Positions 22,106-30,802 of a stretch of DNA of 64,000 nt are shown one piece after another. The position numbers and the translations under genes are program-made. Positions within the stretch are counted from its first letter, which is position 1. Each line of letters begins with the position of its first letter. The notes beneath the pieces were generated by a model that saw only the letters and a program-made list of their open reading frames with translations, had not been told where the DNA came from and did no database searches. This stretch comes from Chitinophagales bacterium (GTDB taxonomy: Bacteria > Bacteroidota > Bacteroidia > Chitinophagales > UBA10324), in assembly GCA_019694975.1 (NCBI GenBank), contig JAIBAY010000005.1:62001-126000 (forward strand). The letters run 5' to 3'.

Positions 22106-22798
22106 CTATGCCGTTTCCAGCACTGCCATATCGTGCACCTTTCCGTTTTCGCACTTCAGCGTGCGCGATGGAAATTTCTGAATAGTCATGAAATCGTGCG
22201 AGGCAATAAGCACCGCGGTATTTGATTTAAGGCTGATATCCATCAACAGCCGCAGAATTTCATCGGAAGTATCAGGATCAAGGTTGCCGGTAGGCTCATC
22301 CGCCAATATCAGCGCAGGGTGATTCAGTAATGCACGGGCTATAACGACTCGCTGCTGCTCGCCCCCTGACAGTTCATGCGGCATCTTGAATCCTTTTGTC
22401 TTCAGGCCCACCATTTCCAGCACCTCCGTAATGCGTGCCTGCATTTTTTGCTTGTCTGTCCAGCCCGTGGCATGCAGCACAAAACTGAGATTGGCGTCAA
22501 CCGAGCGGTCTGTCAGCAGTTGGAAATCCTGAAAAATAATACCGAGGTTTCTGCGGAGGAAAGGAAGCTTTTTCCAGGTGATTGACTTCAGGTCGTGCCC
22601 CGCCACAAAACCGCTGCCGCCGGCAAGCATCAAGTCGCCATAGAGTACTTTCAGCAATGAACTTTTGCCGCTGCCTGTTTTGCCAATCAGGTAAACAAAC
22701 TCGCCTTTGCGGATCGTGAGATTCACATTGCTCAGAATCAATGTTTCCTGCTGATAGATGACAGCATCCCGCAATTCTATAATCACTTGTTCTTCCAT
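22106..22798 (-). CDS. ftsE: Cell-division ABC ATPase FtsE
   Basis: A 230-residue ABC ATPase with Walker A LIGKTGSGKSS, signature LSGGEQQRVVIARA, Walker B ALILADEPTGNLD and switch His in LIASHDF. The wording around Walker A (GEFVYLIGKTGSGKSSLLKV) is that of Bacteroidota FtsE. FtsE with FtsX controls peptidoglycan hydrolases at the septum. FtsX is not adjacent here. I start at ATG 22798; an in-frame ATG four codons earlier is less conserved. A small gene lies 45 bases upstream, probably in the same transcript. Confidence 0.85.
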   Translation of the reverse strand: MEEQVIIELRDAVIYQQETLILSNVNLTIRKGEFVYLIGKTGSGKSSLLKVLYGDLMLAGGSGFVAGHDLKSITWKKLPFLRRNLGIIFQDFQLLTDRSVDANLSFVLHATGWTDKQKMQARITEVLEMVGLKTKGFKMPHELSGGEQQRVVIARALLNHPALILADEPTGNLDPDTSDEILRLLMDISLKSNTAVLIASHDFMTIQKFPSRTLKCENGKVHDMAVLETA

Positions 22799-22842
22799 GT
22801 TACACCTCATTAAATTGATTAACTCCCTGTTACACCTGATGC

Positions 22843-23046
22843 TTACAGCTCCAGTTTCTGTATTTTCCCGTAAGGTAATTCTGCTATTATTTTTTTCACG
22901 GCTGCTGCCTTATCCAGCAATCCGATTTTTTTCAGAGCGTCTTCCGGCCTGTCGGCGCGAAAATAAGACAACAACGTAAACTGGTCATCGCGAATCTGCA
23001 CGTAATCGGGAATTTTTACCTTGCCGTGAATCTTGATGATGAACAT
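22843..23046 (-). CDS. Small conserved-looking protein upstream of ftsE
   Basis: A 67-residue soluble protein opening MFIIKIHGKVKIPDYVQIRD and ending YGKIQKLEL. It has no signal peptide or TM segment. It is charged, with a beta-rich start and a helical middle (PEDALKKIGLLDKAAAVKKII). I recall similar small proteins beside ftsE in other Bacteroidota, but cannot name a function. The spacing of 45 bases to ftsE suggests cotranscription and a role linked to division or to FtsE. Confidence 0.65.
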   Translation of the reverse strand: MFIIKIHGKVKIPDYVQIRDDQFTLLSYFRADRPEDALKKIGLLDKAAAVKKIIAELPYGKIQKLEL

Positions 23047-23173
23047 GCTGTCGCTTTTTACACAGAAGCAATCAAAGTTCGGGAAGAGTTATGGGATCAA
23101 AAAATCATGACGGAACAAGTTATCCCCAAGCATATTGAGTTGGCTGCAAAGTGTAATGACCTGAAATACCACA

Positions 23174-24724
23174 TTATTTTTTCACTTCGTCAAAGCGCAG
23201 CAATTCTTCCCTCGACCCTGGTTTTTCGCCGATGAGCCATTGAAAATTTTTCAGCCTCGATTCTTCTGCCGGAAATTCTTTTAGCGGAAAAAGCGTAGCA
23301 TCAGGCTGTGTGAGAAAATAGATGCGGTCAACTTTTTTATCAGCCGTGAATAAGATCGTCATATTGCTGCAGATGGCCTTATTGACGCCGATATAAGCAT
23401 TACTGTCATCTTTCGCGTAATAGATGCTCTCCCCATTTCCCTCCACATCCATCTTTTGCAAATAGCCATCGCTGAAAAAGCCATGCATGTCTTTGCCTGA
23501 AACCTGGTTGTATAATCCTGCACCCGATTCTTCAACGGCAAAAGCATTCTGAAGTAGATCCATCCGGTGCAGCTGACTGCCTTTAAGGTACATGTTCATG
23601 GTGTCAGCATTCAATTGATTATTATCCACCCACAAGACAGGTTTATCAAACATACGGAACACAGAATCGCGGTAGCTGAAGGCGATTGAGTCACAAATGC
23701 CCTGCAGGTCGCTCTTAAATATTTTCACGTGATGAAATGCAAACAAGTTGCGGAACTGACCCACGGTATCCTTGTAAGAAAACAGTGTATCGGCTGTCAC
23801 GAACATCGAATCGTTATCCATCCCGATAATGAGCACTGCATTTTTTGTGGCCAGTATGCGGTCGCTGTTTTCATAATACTGTGCAAAATTTGCCCGCATA
23901 TAAAGGTGATTGAGGGTATCTGACCACCGTATATTCGAGCGGGCATGGCCATAACCTTTCTTCCGCTGGAAAAAGATCGTATCTGCTTTCAATTGCTGAG
24001 TCTTTGTATCCAGCCGGGCGTTTTTTTCAAACTGAGAGATATCATAACGGGTGTTGTAATATCCGCTCTCACAATAAACATCAAATGAATCGGAGTGAAT
24101 GGTGGTAGGACTTACAAAGTAAGCAGTCTGGCTGGCTGTATTAAACTTCAGCGTATCGGTGCTGAGGAGGTAGTCGGGGTGCTTTAGTTTTACTTCCTTT
24201 TTAAAATAAACATCTGCTGTATTCGCGTAATAATAACCGTGTTTACTTGTAAGCACTGCATCATCACTCACCAGTTTGCCGCCCTGCAGATAGAAGCCGA
24301 CACGCGTATTGAGATCATAGTCGAGTTGTTCCGTGGTGAGTACCATCTTCGCATCGGTCAGCTTCACCTTCGATTCGAGCTTGGCCTTTTTCAGGTTGCC
24401 ATCATAATGCAAGGTTTCACCATAGATGTTAATGGTATCACCCTGTTTGATGTGTACACTTCCGAAAGCGTCTACCCTATTTTCTTCAAAGTAAAAATCG
24501 GCCTGGTCGCAAAACAAGGTTACTTCCTTTTGCCGTAGCTGCACATTGCCTACCAGTTTTCTGACTGGCATGCCGCCTTGTTCGTTGTACTGCAATTCGT
24601 CGGCATTGATGATTTCGATCGGCTCTCCGGTTTGTGCGATTGCCAGCTTCAAAAAACATATTGACTGAAAGCATACCAGCATCGCGGCTGCCCGCCATCC
24701 AAAGCATTTCATGGAACACAGCAT
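23174..24724 (-). CDS. OstA/LptA-like lipopolysaccharide transport protein
   Basis: About 516 residues from ATG 24724 (512 from ATG 24712; a TTG at 24784 abuts the MCE gene). A signal peptide ends near KLAIAQ. The OstA-like N domain begins INADELQYNEQGG and continues as a long run of beta-jellyroll strands (LVGNVQLRQKEVTLFCDQAD, GETLHYDG, KVKLTDAKMVLTTEQLDYD). These resemble LptA and the LptD N-terminus, which form the periplasmic LPS bridge. It follows the MCE gene in the same direction, with less than 65 bases between them. Confidence 0.85.
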   Translation of the reverse strand: MLCSMKCFGWRAAAMLVCFQSICFLKLAIAQTGEPIEIINADELQYNEQGGMPVRKLVGNVQLRQKEVTLFCDQADFYFEENRVDAFGSVHIKQGDTINIYGETLHYDGNLKKAKLESKVKLTDAKMVLTTEQLDYDLNTRVGFYLQGGKLVSDDAVLTSKHGYYYANTADVYFKKEVKLKHPDYLLSTDTLKFNTASQTAYFVSPTTIHSDSFDVYCESGYYNTRYDISQFEKNARLDTKTQQLKADTIFFQRKKGYGHARSNIRWSDTLNHLYMRANFAQYYENSDRILATKNAVLIIGMDNDSMFVTADTLFSYKDTVGQFRNLFAFHHVKIFKSDLQGICDSIAFSYRDSVFRMFDKPVLWVDNNQLNADTMNMYLKGSQLHRMDLLQNAFAVEESGAGLYNQVSGKDMHGFFSDGYLQKMDVEGNGESIYYAKDDSNAYIGVNKAICSNMTILFTADKKVDRIYFLTQPDATLFPLKEFPAEESRLKNFQWLIGEKPGSREELLRFDEVKK

Positions 24725-24784
24725 CTTATCACGGCAGAACTTCCTCCGCCTGTTTGACAGCCGTGATGTGAAGTAGTTCTTCAA

Positions 24785-25756
24785 TTATTTATTTTCCGTT
24801 TCCTTAGCTGATTTATCCTTTTTCCCAAAAACAGATACCTGCACATAACGGTTAGGGTGAGCTTTCAGATCCGTAACTAAAGCATCGAGTGACTTTGAGG
24901 ATGCCTCCAGGTTATTGTAGAGTCTGTCATCATTCACCAGTAAACCCATAGAACCCTTGCCTTCATTGATCTTACTCATCACTTCTGCTGTCTGTTCCAG
25001 CACTTCCTTCGCCTGCCGGATGGTGTTACCTATTTCACTCCGTCTTACGGTATCAGTAATGGCCGTGAGGTTATTGAGCAGTGCGTTGATTTCATCCTGG
25101 TTATTTTTCAGGTTAACTGTAATAGATTCAACATTTGAAAAAATACGATCCAGCCGGCTCACATTAGCCGACAGCATTTCATCTACTTTAGTGGATGCCT
25201 TATCAAGTGTGTTCAGTGTTGTTTCAATACTTTTCACGCTACGCTGAAGATGCTGCTTCGTCTCGCTGTTGAATATACCATTGATGGAATTGATGGCCGA
25301 ATCCATCGATGCAATAAGCGCTTCCGCCTGTGATTGTACTTCTTTCATACCATTTCTTGCCACACCGGAAACAAGCGTATCACCACTTTCATAAAATTTA
25401 CTGAAGGCTGTAAAATCCAGCTGAATGGCTTTGGGACTGATAAAATCAGGGCTTACCACTGTGGCGGTTGTTCCGACCGGAATCTTCAGATCAGGGGTAA
25501 CCGCTACGGAAACCACGATCTGCCCGGAACCATCATTGGCCAACTTGATATCCTGTACATGTCCGACTTTCATGCCATTGTAGCGAACGGCACCTGCAGG
25601 AGCAATACCGGCGGCATTGTCGTACCGGATGTAAAAGATGTTATCACGGCCAAACACATTTTTGCCGCGCAATAAATTGTATCCGAGTACAAGCAAAACA
25701 ATTGCAATCGTGGCAAGCACTCCCACCTTTGTTTCATTCGATACTTTCAACTGCAT
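24785..25756 (-). CDS. MCE/MlaD-family lipid-transport protein
   Basis: A 323-residue protein starting at ATG 25756 (MQLKVSNETKVG). One N-terminal TM helix (about 8-28) is followed by a single MlaD domain at about 38-115, with VRYNGMKVGHVQDIKL as its core. A long helical or coiled-coil tail follows (TLDKASTKVDEMLSANVSRL and onward). MCE proteins form hexameric rings that carry phospholipids between inner and outer membranes. The gene sits between OstA-like and amidase genes, in an envelope biogenesis cluster. A TATTTTTG element lies just upstream. Confidence 0.9.
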   Translation of the reverse strand: MQLKVSNETKVGVLATIAIVLLVLGYNLLRGKNVFGRDNIFYIRYDNAAGIAPAGAVRYNGMKVGHVQDIKLANDGSGQIVVSVAVTPDLKIPVGTTATVVSPDFISPKAIQLDFTAFSKFYESGDTLVSGVARNGMKEVQSQAEALIASMDSAINSINGIFNSETKQHLQRSVKSIETTLNTLDKASTKVDEMLSANVSRLDRIFSNVESITVNLKNNQDEINALLNNLTAITDTVRRSEIGNTIRQAKEVLEQTAEVMSKINEGKGSMGLLVNDDRLYNNLEASSKSLDALVTDLKAHPNRYVQVSVFGKKDKSAKETENK

Positions 25757-25771
25757 AATTTTAGCTCGCGG

Positions 25772-25779
25772 CAAAAATA
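25772..25779 (-). promoter_or_regulatory. Candidate -7 promoter element of the MCE gene
   Basis: Minus-strand TATTTTTG matches TAnnTTTG and lies 16 bases upstream of the MCE ATG. It would drive the MCE and OstA-like genes separately from the amidase. Confidence 0.35.
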
Positions 25780-25945
25780 AAGTTTTATAAGTTATGTCGC
25801 ATGGAAGACAAACGCAGTGATGGGTAAGTTATTTGACCATGATTGCAATCGTCACGGAATACTTCCCCGTAATAGTCTGTCAGGGAGCTGTTACTTTTTG
25901 CTGCAAATTGATGGCGGCTTCACTTATAGTAGTGCTGCGACTCAT

Positions 25946-27124
25946 TTATGGTAATTCATTGAGCGGTATACGCTTGCCATCTCTGTAAGCAACCACGAAG
26001 GCATCTTTAAATCCCTTTTTGCGCAAGGCAGCGAGACGCGTTTGCGTTTCAGCCATATCAATATAGTTACCCACCATGTAACGGTTTATATTATGGTCGC
26101 TCTTATCGTTGGAAATATCCTTAATACCGGCAAAGCGCGGGTCGCTTAAAGGAATATCCTTTTCAGACGCAGCAATCTGAATCCGGTATATGACTGATGG
26201 CTGCGTTCCCTGATGGCTACCTGCATCAGCCACCACCTTTTTCTGTTGCGAAATGGAATCCTCAAGTGTTTTTTGCACTGTAAGCTCTGTGCCGGCTGAA
26301 TCCGCCAATGCATCCTTACGATCGTGCTGCACCAGGGCGAGCTGACTGTAATCGCTTTCGATTTCCGCTTTGTAAAGTGCAACTGCCTGTAAGATGGAAA
26401 ACGCAATCTCATTCTGACCGGCAGCGGAGTTAAGATACTTTTCCTCTTCCCTGTTCGTAAGAAACCCTGACTCAATAAGGATAGATGGCATGGTAGTGCG
26501 CCATAGCACCAGAAACCCGGCCTGCTTCACGCCACGTGTCAGGCGGCCATCTTTCACAAACTCATCCTCTACTTTGGAAGCGAGATTGATGCTTTGATCG
26601 ATGTGTGCATTCTGATTCATAGAAAGGATGATATACCCTTCCGGAGAGTTGGGATCAAAGCCGTCATAGTTTTCCTGGTAGTTATCTTCCAGCATGATAA
26701 CGTCATTTTCCCTTTTAGATACCTCTAGGTTACCTCCTGACTTATGCAAACCCATCAGCCATGTTTCCGTGCCATAAGCCGTTGTTGATTTGCTGGCATT
26801 ACAATGTATGGAGATAAACAAATCAGCGTTGACGCGATTGGCAATATTAGCCCGTTCATACAACTCAATGAATGTATCCGTTTGCCGGGTGTAAACAACG
26901 TTGATGCCGGGATAGGTTTTTTTTATCAGCGCACCCAATTTCAGGACCAGTGCCAGCGTTACGTTTTTCTCATAAGAAGAAACGCCACGGCAACCTGTAT
27001 CATGGCCTCCATGCCCCGCATCCAGCACAACCGTTTTAAATTTGTAATCAGCACCGGATTGTGCCTGCGCAGCAAGACTCCAGCAAAAGGTAATGAGCAG
27101 TATGATAAGAATAGACCGTTTCAC
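25946..27124 (-). CDS. N-acetylmuramoyl-L-alanine amidase with SPOR-like C-terminus
   Basis: A zinc amidase (Amidase_3). VVLDAGHGGHDTGCRG carries the first zinc His, YEKNV the Glu, and FISIHCNAS the second His. The C-terminal ~75 residues (VIYRIQIAASEKDIPL, then NINRYMVGNYIDMAETQTRL) look like a SPOR domain, which binds denuded septal glycan. I favour GTG 27124, giving 392 residues with a classic signal peptide (KRSILIILLITFCWSLAAQA). An ATG at 27166 would add 14 residues before it, but sits at the predicted transcription start. It cleaves the stem peptide from peptidoglycan during cell separation. Confidence 0.9.
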   Translation of the reverse strand: MKRSILIILLITFCWSLAAQAQSGADYKFKTVVLDAGHGGHDTGCRGVSSYEKNVTLALVLKLGALIKKTYPGINVVYTRQTDTFIELYERANIANRVNADLFISIHCNASKSTTAYGTETWLMGLHKSGGNLEVSKRENDVIMLEDNYQENYDGFDPNSPEGYIILSMNQNAHIDQSINLASKVEDEFVKDGRLTRGVKQAGFLVLWRTTMPSILIESGFLTNREEEKYLNSAAGQNEIAFSILQAVALYKAEIESDYSQLALVQHDRKDALADSAGTELTVQKTLEDSISQQKKVVADAGSHQGTQPSVIYRIQIAASEKDIPLSDPRFAGIKDISNDKSDHNINRYMVGNYIDMAETQTRLAALRKKGFKDAFVVAYRDGKRIPLNELP

Positions 27125-27142
27125 TAATGGAGTGCTTTGTAG

Positions 27143-27150
27143 TAGCTTTG
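27143..27150 (+). promoter_or_regulatory. Candidate -7 element of lptD
   Basis: TAGCTTTG matches TAnnTTTG. The predicted transcript would start near 27157, leaving a leader of about 38 bases before the TTG start proposed at 27195. It overlaps the amidase transcript region. Confidence 0.35.
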
Positions 27151-27172
27151 GTGCAAAAATCAGCATTAAACG

Positions 27173-27180
27173 CAAAGTTA
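27173..27180 (-). promoter_or_regulatory. Candidate -7 element of the amidase gene
   Basis: Minus-strand TAACTTTG matches TAnnTTTG. The predicted transcription start near 27166 coincides with the upstream ATG, which is why I favour the internal GTG at 27124 as the start of translation. Confidence 0.4.
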
Positions 27181-27194
27181 TACCTGATATTTTT

Positions 27195-29798
27195 TTGAAA
27201 AAGAGATATAGCCCTCAAGGTTTCCCCATCTTTTTGTTAATACTGTGTCTGCTGTATGCAGATGCGGACACCAGCCGCGCCGCCTGCATGCAACAGGTTA
27301 TTGATGAAAAGCAAAACATTACTTTAATCGCAGATACTATTGCAAGACTTGCCATCACCGATTCTCTCCATGCTGACCCTGATACAACGCTTGCGGTAAA
27401 GATATCTTCAGACGGCCTCGATGCTCAGGTGAGGTATAAAGCACGCGATACCATTTGCTACGACTTAACGAATCAACGGGTGTACCTTATAGGTGCCGCA
27501 CAGGTTCAGTACAAAGACATAACGCTGACAGCAGACTCCATCATCTTCGACTGGCAAAACAGCATTGTGATTGCCATGGGAAGAAAAGACAGCAGCGGGC
27601 GCCTCGCCAACCGTCCGGTGTTTTCGCAGGGCGATAGAAAATATGATGCACAGGAAATTCATTACAACTTTAAAACCAACAAAGGAAAGATCAGCGAAAT
27701 ACTGACACAGGAAGATGAAGGATTTATCAGGAGCAGTGTGGTGAAAAGGATGCCCAATGAAGTGTTATTCGGCAAAAATAATATCTATACCACCTGCAAC
27801 AAAGATCATCCTCACTTCTATATCGCTTCGTCAAAAATTGAAGTCATTCCGGGCAAGTCCATCGTATCCGGGCCGGCAAACCTCGTAGTGGCCGATGTAC
27901 CCACGCCGCTATTTTTGCCATTCGGCATCTTTCCATTGAATGCCAAACGAAAGTCGGGCATCATATTCCCGGAATACGGTGAAGATAAAAACCGCGGTTT
28001 CTTCCTCAGGAACGGCGGTTATTATTTTGGCATCAGCGATAACGTGGACCTTGCGCTCACTGCAGATATCTATTCACGCGGTTCATGGAAAGCCGTTGCG
28101 GCCAGCAGGTTTAACAAGCGATACAAATTTAACGGCGATGTGAGGATGACTTTTGCCAATGAACGTGCCTTCAGTAATGAAATCAATGATTTTACATCCA
28201 ACAAACAGTTTAACATTGCCGCCCGCTATAACCAGGACGGAAAAGCGAAACCCAACAGTCACTTCGGTGCCAACATCAATTTCGGGACATCAGGGTTTAA
28301 CAAACTTTTCGCCTCCAACACAAACTTCAACTATCTGAATAACACCTATCAGTCATCCATCTCTTATTCACAGACGATTCCATATTCACCGTTCAATTTC
28401 ACGGTTTCCGCCAATCATTCACAAAGCACGCTTTCTCACCTCGTAAGCGTTTCTCTGCCCACTGTTGCATTCAACATGAATACCATCTATCCCTTCCGCA
28501 GACAGGCAGGTATTGGCAGTGAACGGTGGTATGAAAAGATCGGATTTTCCTATACGATGAATGCGCAGAACCAGGTGGCCAATGCCGATTCATTATTTTT
28601 TTCCGCACAGACCTTAAAGAATCTGCAATCCGGTATGCGGCATAACATTCCCGTCAGCGCACCATTTCAGATGCTGAAACACCTGACTGTAACACCTGCA
28701 TTTAACTATACCGAATCATGGTCGCTGCAAACCACCCGTCAAACATGGAACCCTGATTCGAATCAAATTGATTACGACACTATCCGGAGTTTTGCCGCAA
28801 CACGTGAATTCAATCTATCCATAAGTACCTCTACCAGGGTGTATGGCGTCGTCAACTTCAAAAAGGGGAAAGTGAAAGCGATCCGCCACGTAGTAACACC
28901 AAGCCTTGGCTTTTCTTACCATCCTGACTTCAGCGATCCGAAATGGAATACCTATAAGACAGTGCAATATGATGCAGAAGGAAACACACAACGTTATTCG
29001 TTGTTCAGTGATGCGATCTACCAGGGGCCGGGCCAGGGGGAATCGGGAAGCATCAATTTTTCACTGGGAAATACGCTGGAAATGAAGGTCTTCTCAAAGA
29101 AAGACACACTGCAGCAAACAAAGAAAGTAAAGTTGCTTGATGCACTGAATCTTGGAGCATCCTATAACCTGGCGGCAGATTCGCTGAACTTGTCCATCAT
29201 CTCTATCACAGGCCGGACAAAACTTTTCGATAAGTTCGATATCAATTTTGGTTCGCGTTTCGACCCATATATCATTGACAGCACGGGCAGAAGATTAAAC
29301 CGTTTTGAATGGAATGAAAACAACCGGCTGGCAAGATTAACCAATGCGAATCTCAGCATTGGAACTTCCTTTCAGTCGAAGCAAAGCGTTAAGCAGGAAC
29401 TGACTCAGGACCAGGAATCGTATCTCGCCGCTTCAATGAATCAGTACGTAAGTTTTGAAGTGCCATGGAATCTTAATCTGGCTTACAGCCTTTTTCTGCA
29501 ATCGATTAACACTGCAGAAGGCAACGACTCACTCACCTTTAATCAGACACTCAATATCAGTGGCGGATTGAACCTCACCAAAAACTGGAAACTCACGATG
29601 AGCACTTCCTATGATTTTGTGAATCATAAATTCCCGACTGCAGCACTTGGCATCTATCGCGATCTGCACTGCTGGGAGATGAGTATTCAATGGGTGCCCT
29701 TCGGCATACGGCCGAGTTATAGTTTTGTGTTAAGGGTTAAAGCCTCCGTGTTGCAGGATCTGAAACTTCCGAAGCGAAGTGACTGGAATGAGTTCTAA
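27195..29798 (+). CDS. LptD-like outer-membrane LPS assembly protein
   Basis: About 867 residues from a proposed TTG start at 27195, which gives a clean signal peptide (KKRYSPQGFPIFLLILCLLY). The frame is open upstream to 27093 but that part would overlap the divergent amidase. An OstA/LptA-like periplasmic domain (DITLTADSIIFDWQNSIVIAMG) is followed by VPTPLFLPFGIFPLNAKRKSG, a hallmark of LptD, then the large barrel. It inserts LPS into the outer leaflet with LptE. The adjacent OstA-like and MCE genes fit an envelope lipid-transport cluster. Confidence 0.88.
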   Translation: MKKRYSPQGFPIFLLILCLLYADADTSRAACMQQVIDEKQNITLIADTIARLAITDSLHADPDTTLAVKISSDGLDAQVRYKARDTICYDLTNQRVYLIGAAQVQYKDITLTADSIIFDWQNSIVIAMGRKDSSGRLANRPVFSQGDRKYDAQEIHYNFKTNKGKISEILTQEDEGFIRSSVVKRMPNEVLFGKNNIYTTCNKDHPHFYIASSKIEVIPGKSIVSGPANLVVADVPTPLFLPFGIFPLNAKRKSGIIFPEYGEDKNRGFFLRNGGYYFGISDNVDLALTADIYSRGSWKAVAASRFNKRYKFNGDVRMTFANERAFSNEINDFTSNKQFNIAARYNQDGKAKPNSHFGANINFGTSGFNKLFASNTNFNYLNNTYQSSISYSQTIPYSPFNFTVSANHSQSTLSHLVSVSLPTVAFNMNTIYPFRRQAGIGSERWYEKIGFSYTMNAQNQVANADSLFFSAQTLKNLQSGMRHNIPVSAPFQMLKHLTVTPAFNYTESWSLQTTRQTWNPDSNQIDYDTIRSFAATREFNLSISTSTRVYGVVNFKKGKVKAIRHVVTPSLGFSYHPDFSDPKWNTYKTVQYDAEGNTQRYSLFSDAIYQGPGQGESGSINFSLGNTLEMKVFSKKDTLQQTKKVKLLDALNLGASYNLAADSLNLSIISITGRTKLFDKFDINFGSRFDPYIIDSTGRRLNRFEWNENNRLARLTNANLSIGTSFQSKQSVKQELTQDQESYLAASMNQYVSFEVPWNLNLAYSLFLQSINTAEGNDSLTFNQTLNISGGLNLTKNWKLTMSTSYDFVNHKFPTAALGIYRDLHCWEMSIQWVPFGIRPSYSFVLRVKASVLQDLKLPKRSDWNEF

Positions 29799-29866
29799 GC
29801 ATCATCTGGCCCGCTTGCCTTGTTCTTTGATGCTGACCGCCTGCTGCAAGATAATCAACCGGCCTT

Positions 29867-30655
29867 TCAGTGTTTTCCGAACACCGATTCAATCAGACTA
29901 TTCGCTGTTCCGGCAGGGTCTTTCCTGATTTTTGCTTCTTCCGCTGCCATTGTATAAAATAAGCCGTCAAGCGCTTTTTGGGTTACATATTTGTCAAGAT
30001 CAGGGTTCACCGGTTGAACGAAGGGAAGCTTATTATAGGTGCCGAATACATCGCTCCAGTATTTTGTAGCTTCCGTTTTATCGAGCGCTTTGCTGATTAC
30101 CGGCGAAAACTGCTGTGTCAGCTGTGCAGAGGTAGTTTTTTTCAGATACTGTGTCGCGGCATCTTTTGGCCCCTTCACCAACCCTACAGCATCATTCACT
30201 GACATGCTTTTTATTGCACTGATAAATATTGGCGCTGCATCTTTGGCCGCTTCTTCTGCAGCCCGGTTCATACTCAGCAAAGCCTTGTCCACTTCACTGC
30301 CCAGTCCGATGGAACGAAGTTTTGTTTCTACCATCTTGACATCGGGAGGCAATAAAATCTTTATTGCCTGGTTCTTAAAAAACCCATCCTTGGCTGACAG
30401 TATCGTTGAGCTGTTAATGGCACTGACACTGAGTGCCTCCTTTAATCCGTTAACCATGTTATCGCTGCCCAAGCCTGACAAAGCATCTGTGATATTATCT
30501 TCCGCAGAAGATGTATTACCGGTTGTTGAAGGAACTGTTGTGGTGGCACCCGGCCTTGTTGATTGCGATGTGGAAGATGAGGGATGGGCTACCTGTGCAA
30601 GGGAAGAACAGTACCAACCAATAACCAAGAAAATGGAGAGCGGAAACCTTATCAT
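29867..30655 (-). CDS. DUF4197-family secreted protein
   Basis: A 262-residue protein with a signal peptide (ending near CSSLAQ), then a low-complexity Ser/Thr-rich linker to about residue 50. The DUF4197 domain follows (NGLKEALSVSAINSSTILS, IKILLPPDVKMVETKLRSIG, FGTYNKLPFVQPVNPDLDKY). The domain is all-helical and of unknown function; it is found across Bacteroidota and Proteobacteria, mostly secreted. It is monocistronic and divergent from cinA. Confidence 0.85.
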   Translation of the reverse strand: MIRFPLSIFLVIGWYCSSLAQVAHPSSSTSQSTRPGATTTVPSTTGNTSSAEDNITDALSGLGSDNMVNGLKEALSVSAINSSTILSAKDGFFKNQAIKILLPPDVKMVETKLRSIGLGSEVDKALLSMNRAAEEAAKDAAPIFISAIKSMSVNDAVGLVKGPKDAATQYLKKTTSAQLTQQFSPVISKALDKTEATKYWSDVFGTYNKLPFVQPVNPDLDKYVTQKALDGLFYTMAAEEAKIRKDPAGTANSLIESVFGKH

Positions 30656-30802
30656 GATTTTTGTTTAGTGCCGAAATTATCAAAATCATGCCAATTGTTG
30701 GAATGAAGTTCATTGTTATAGCGTAACGCCGGTATTATATTGATACGGTGATGTAACTTGCCTCGCGCTGGATTGATACAATCCGGTACATCTTTACAAA
30801 CC

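Noticed and set aside
23026..23235. 69-codon plus frame between the small ftsE partner and the OstA-like gene
   Set aside because: The sequence looks fairly protein-like, but it overlaps the ends of both minus-strand genes and has no promoter or recognisable family.
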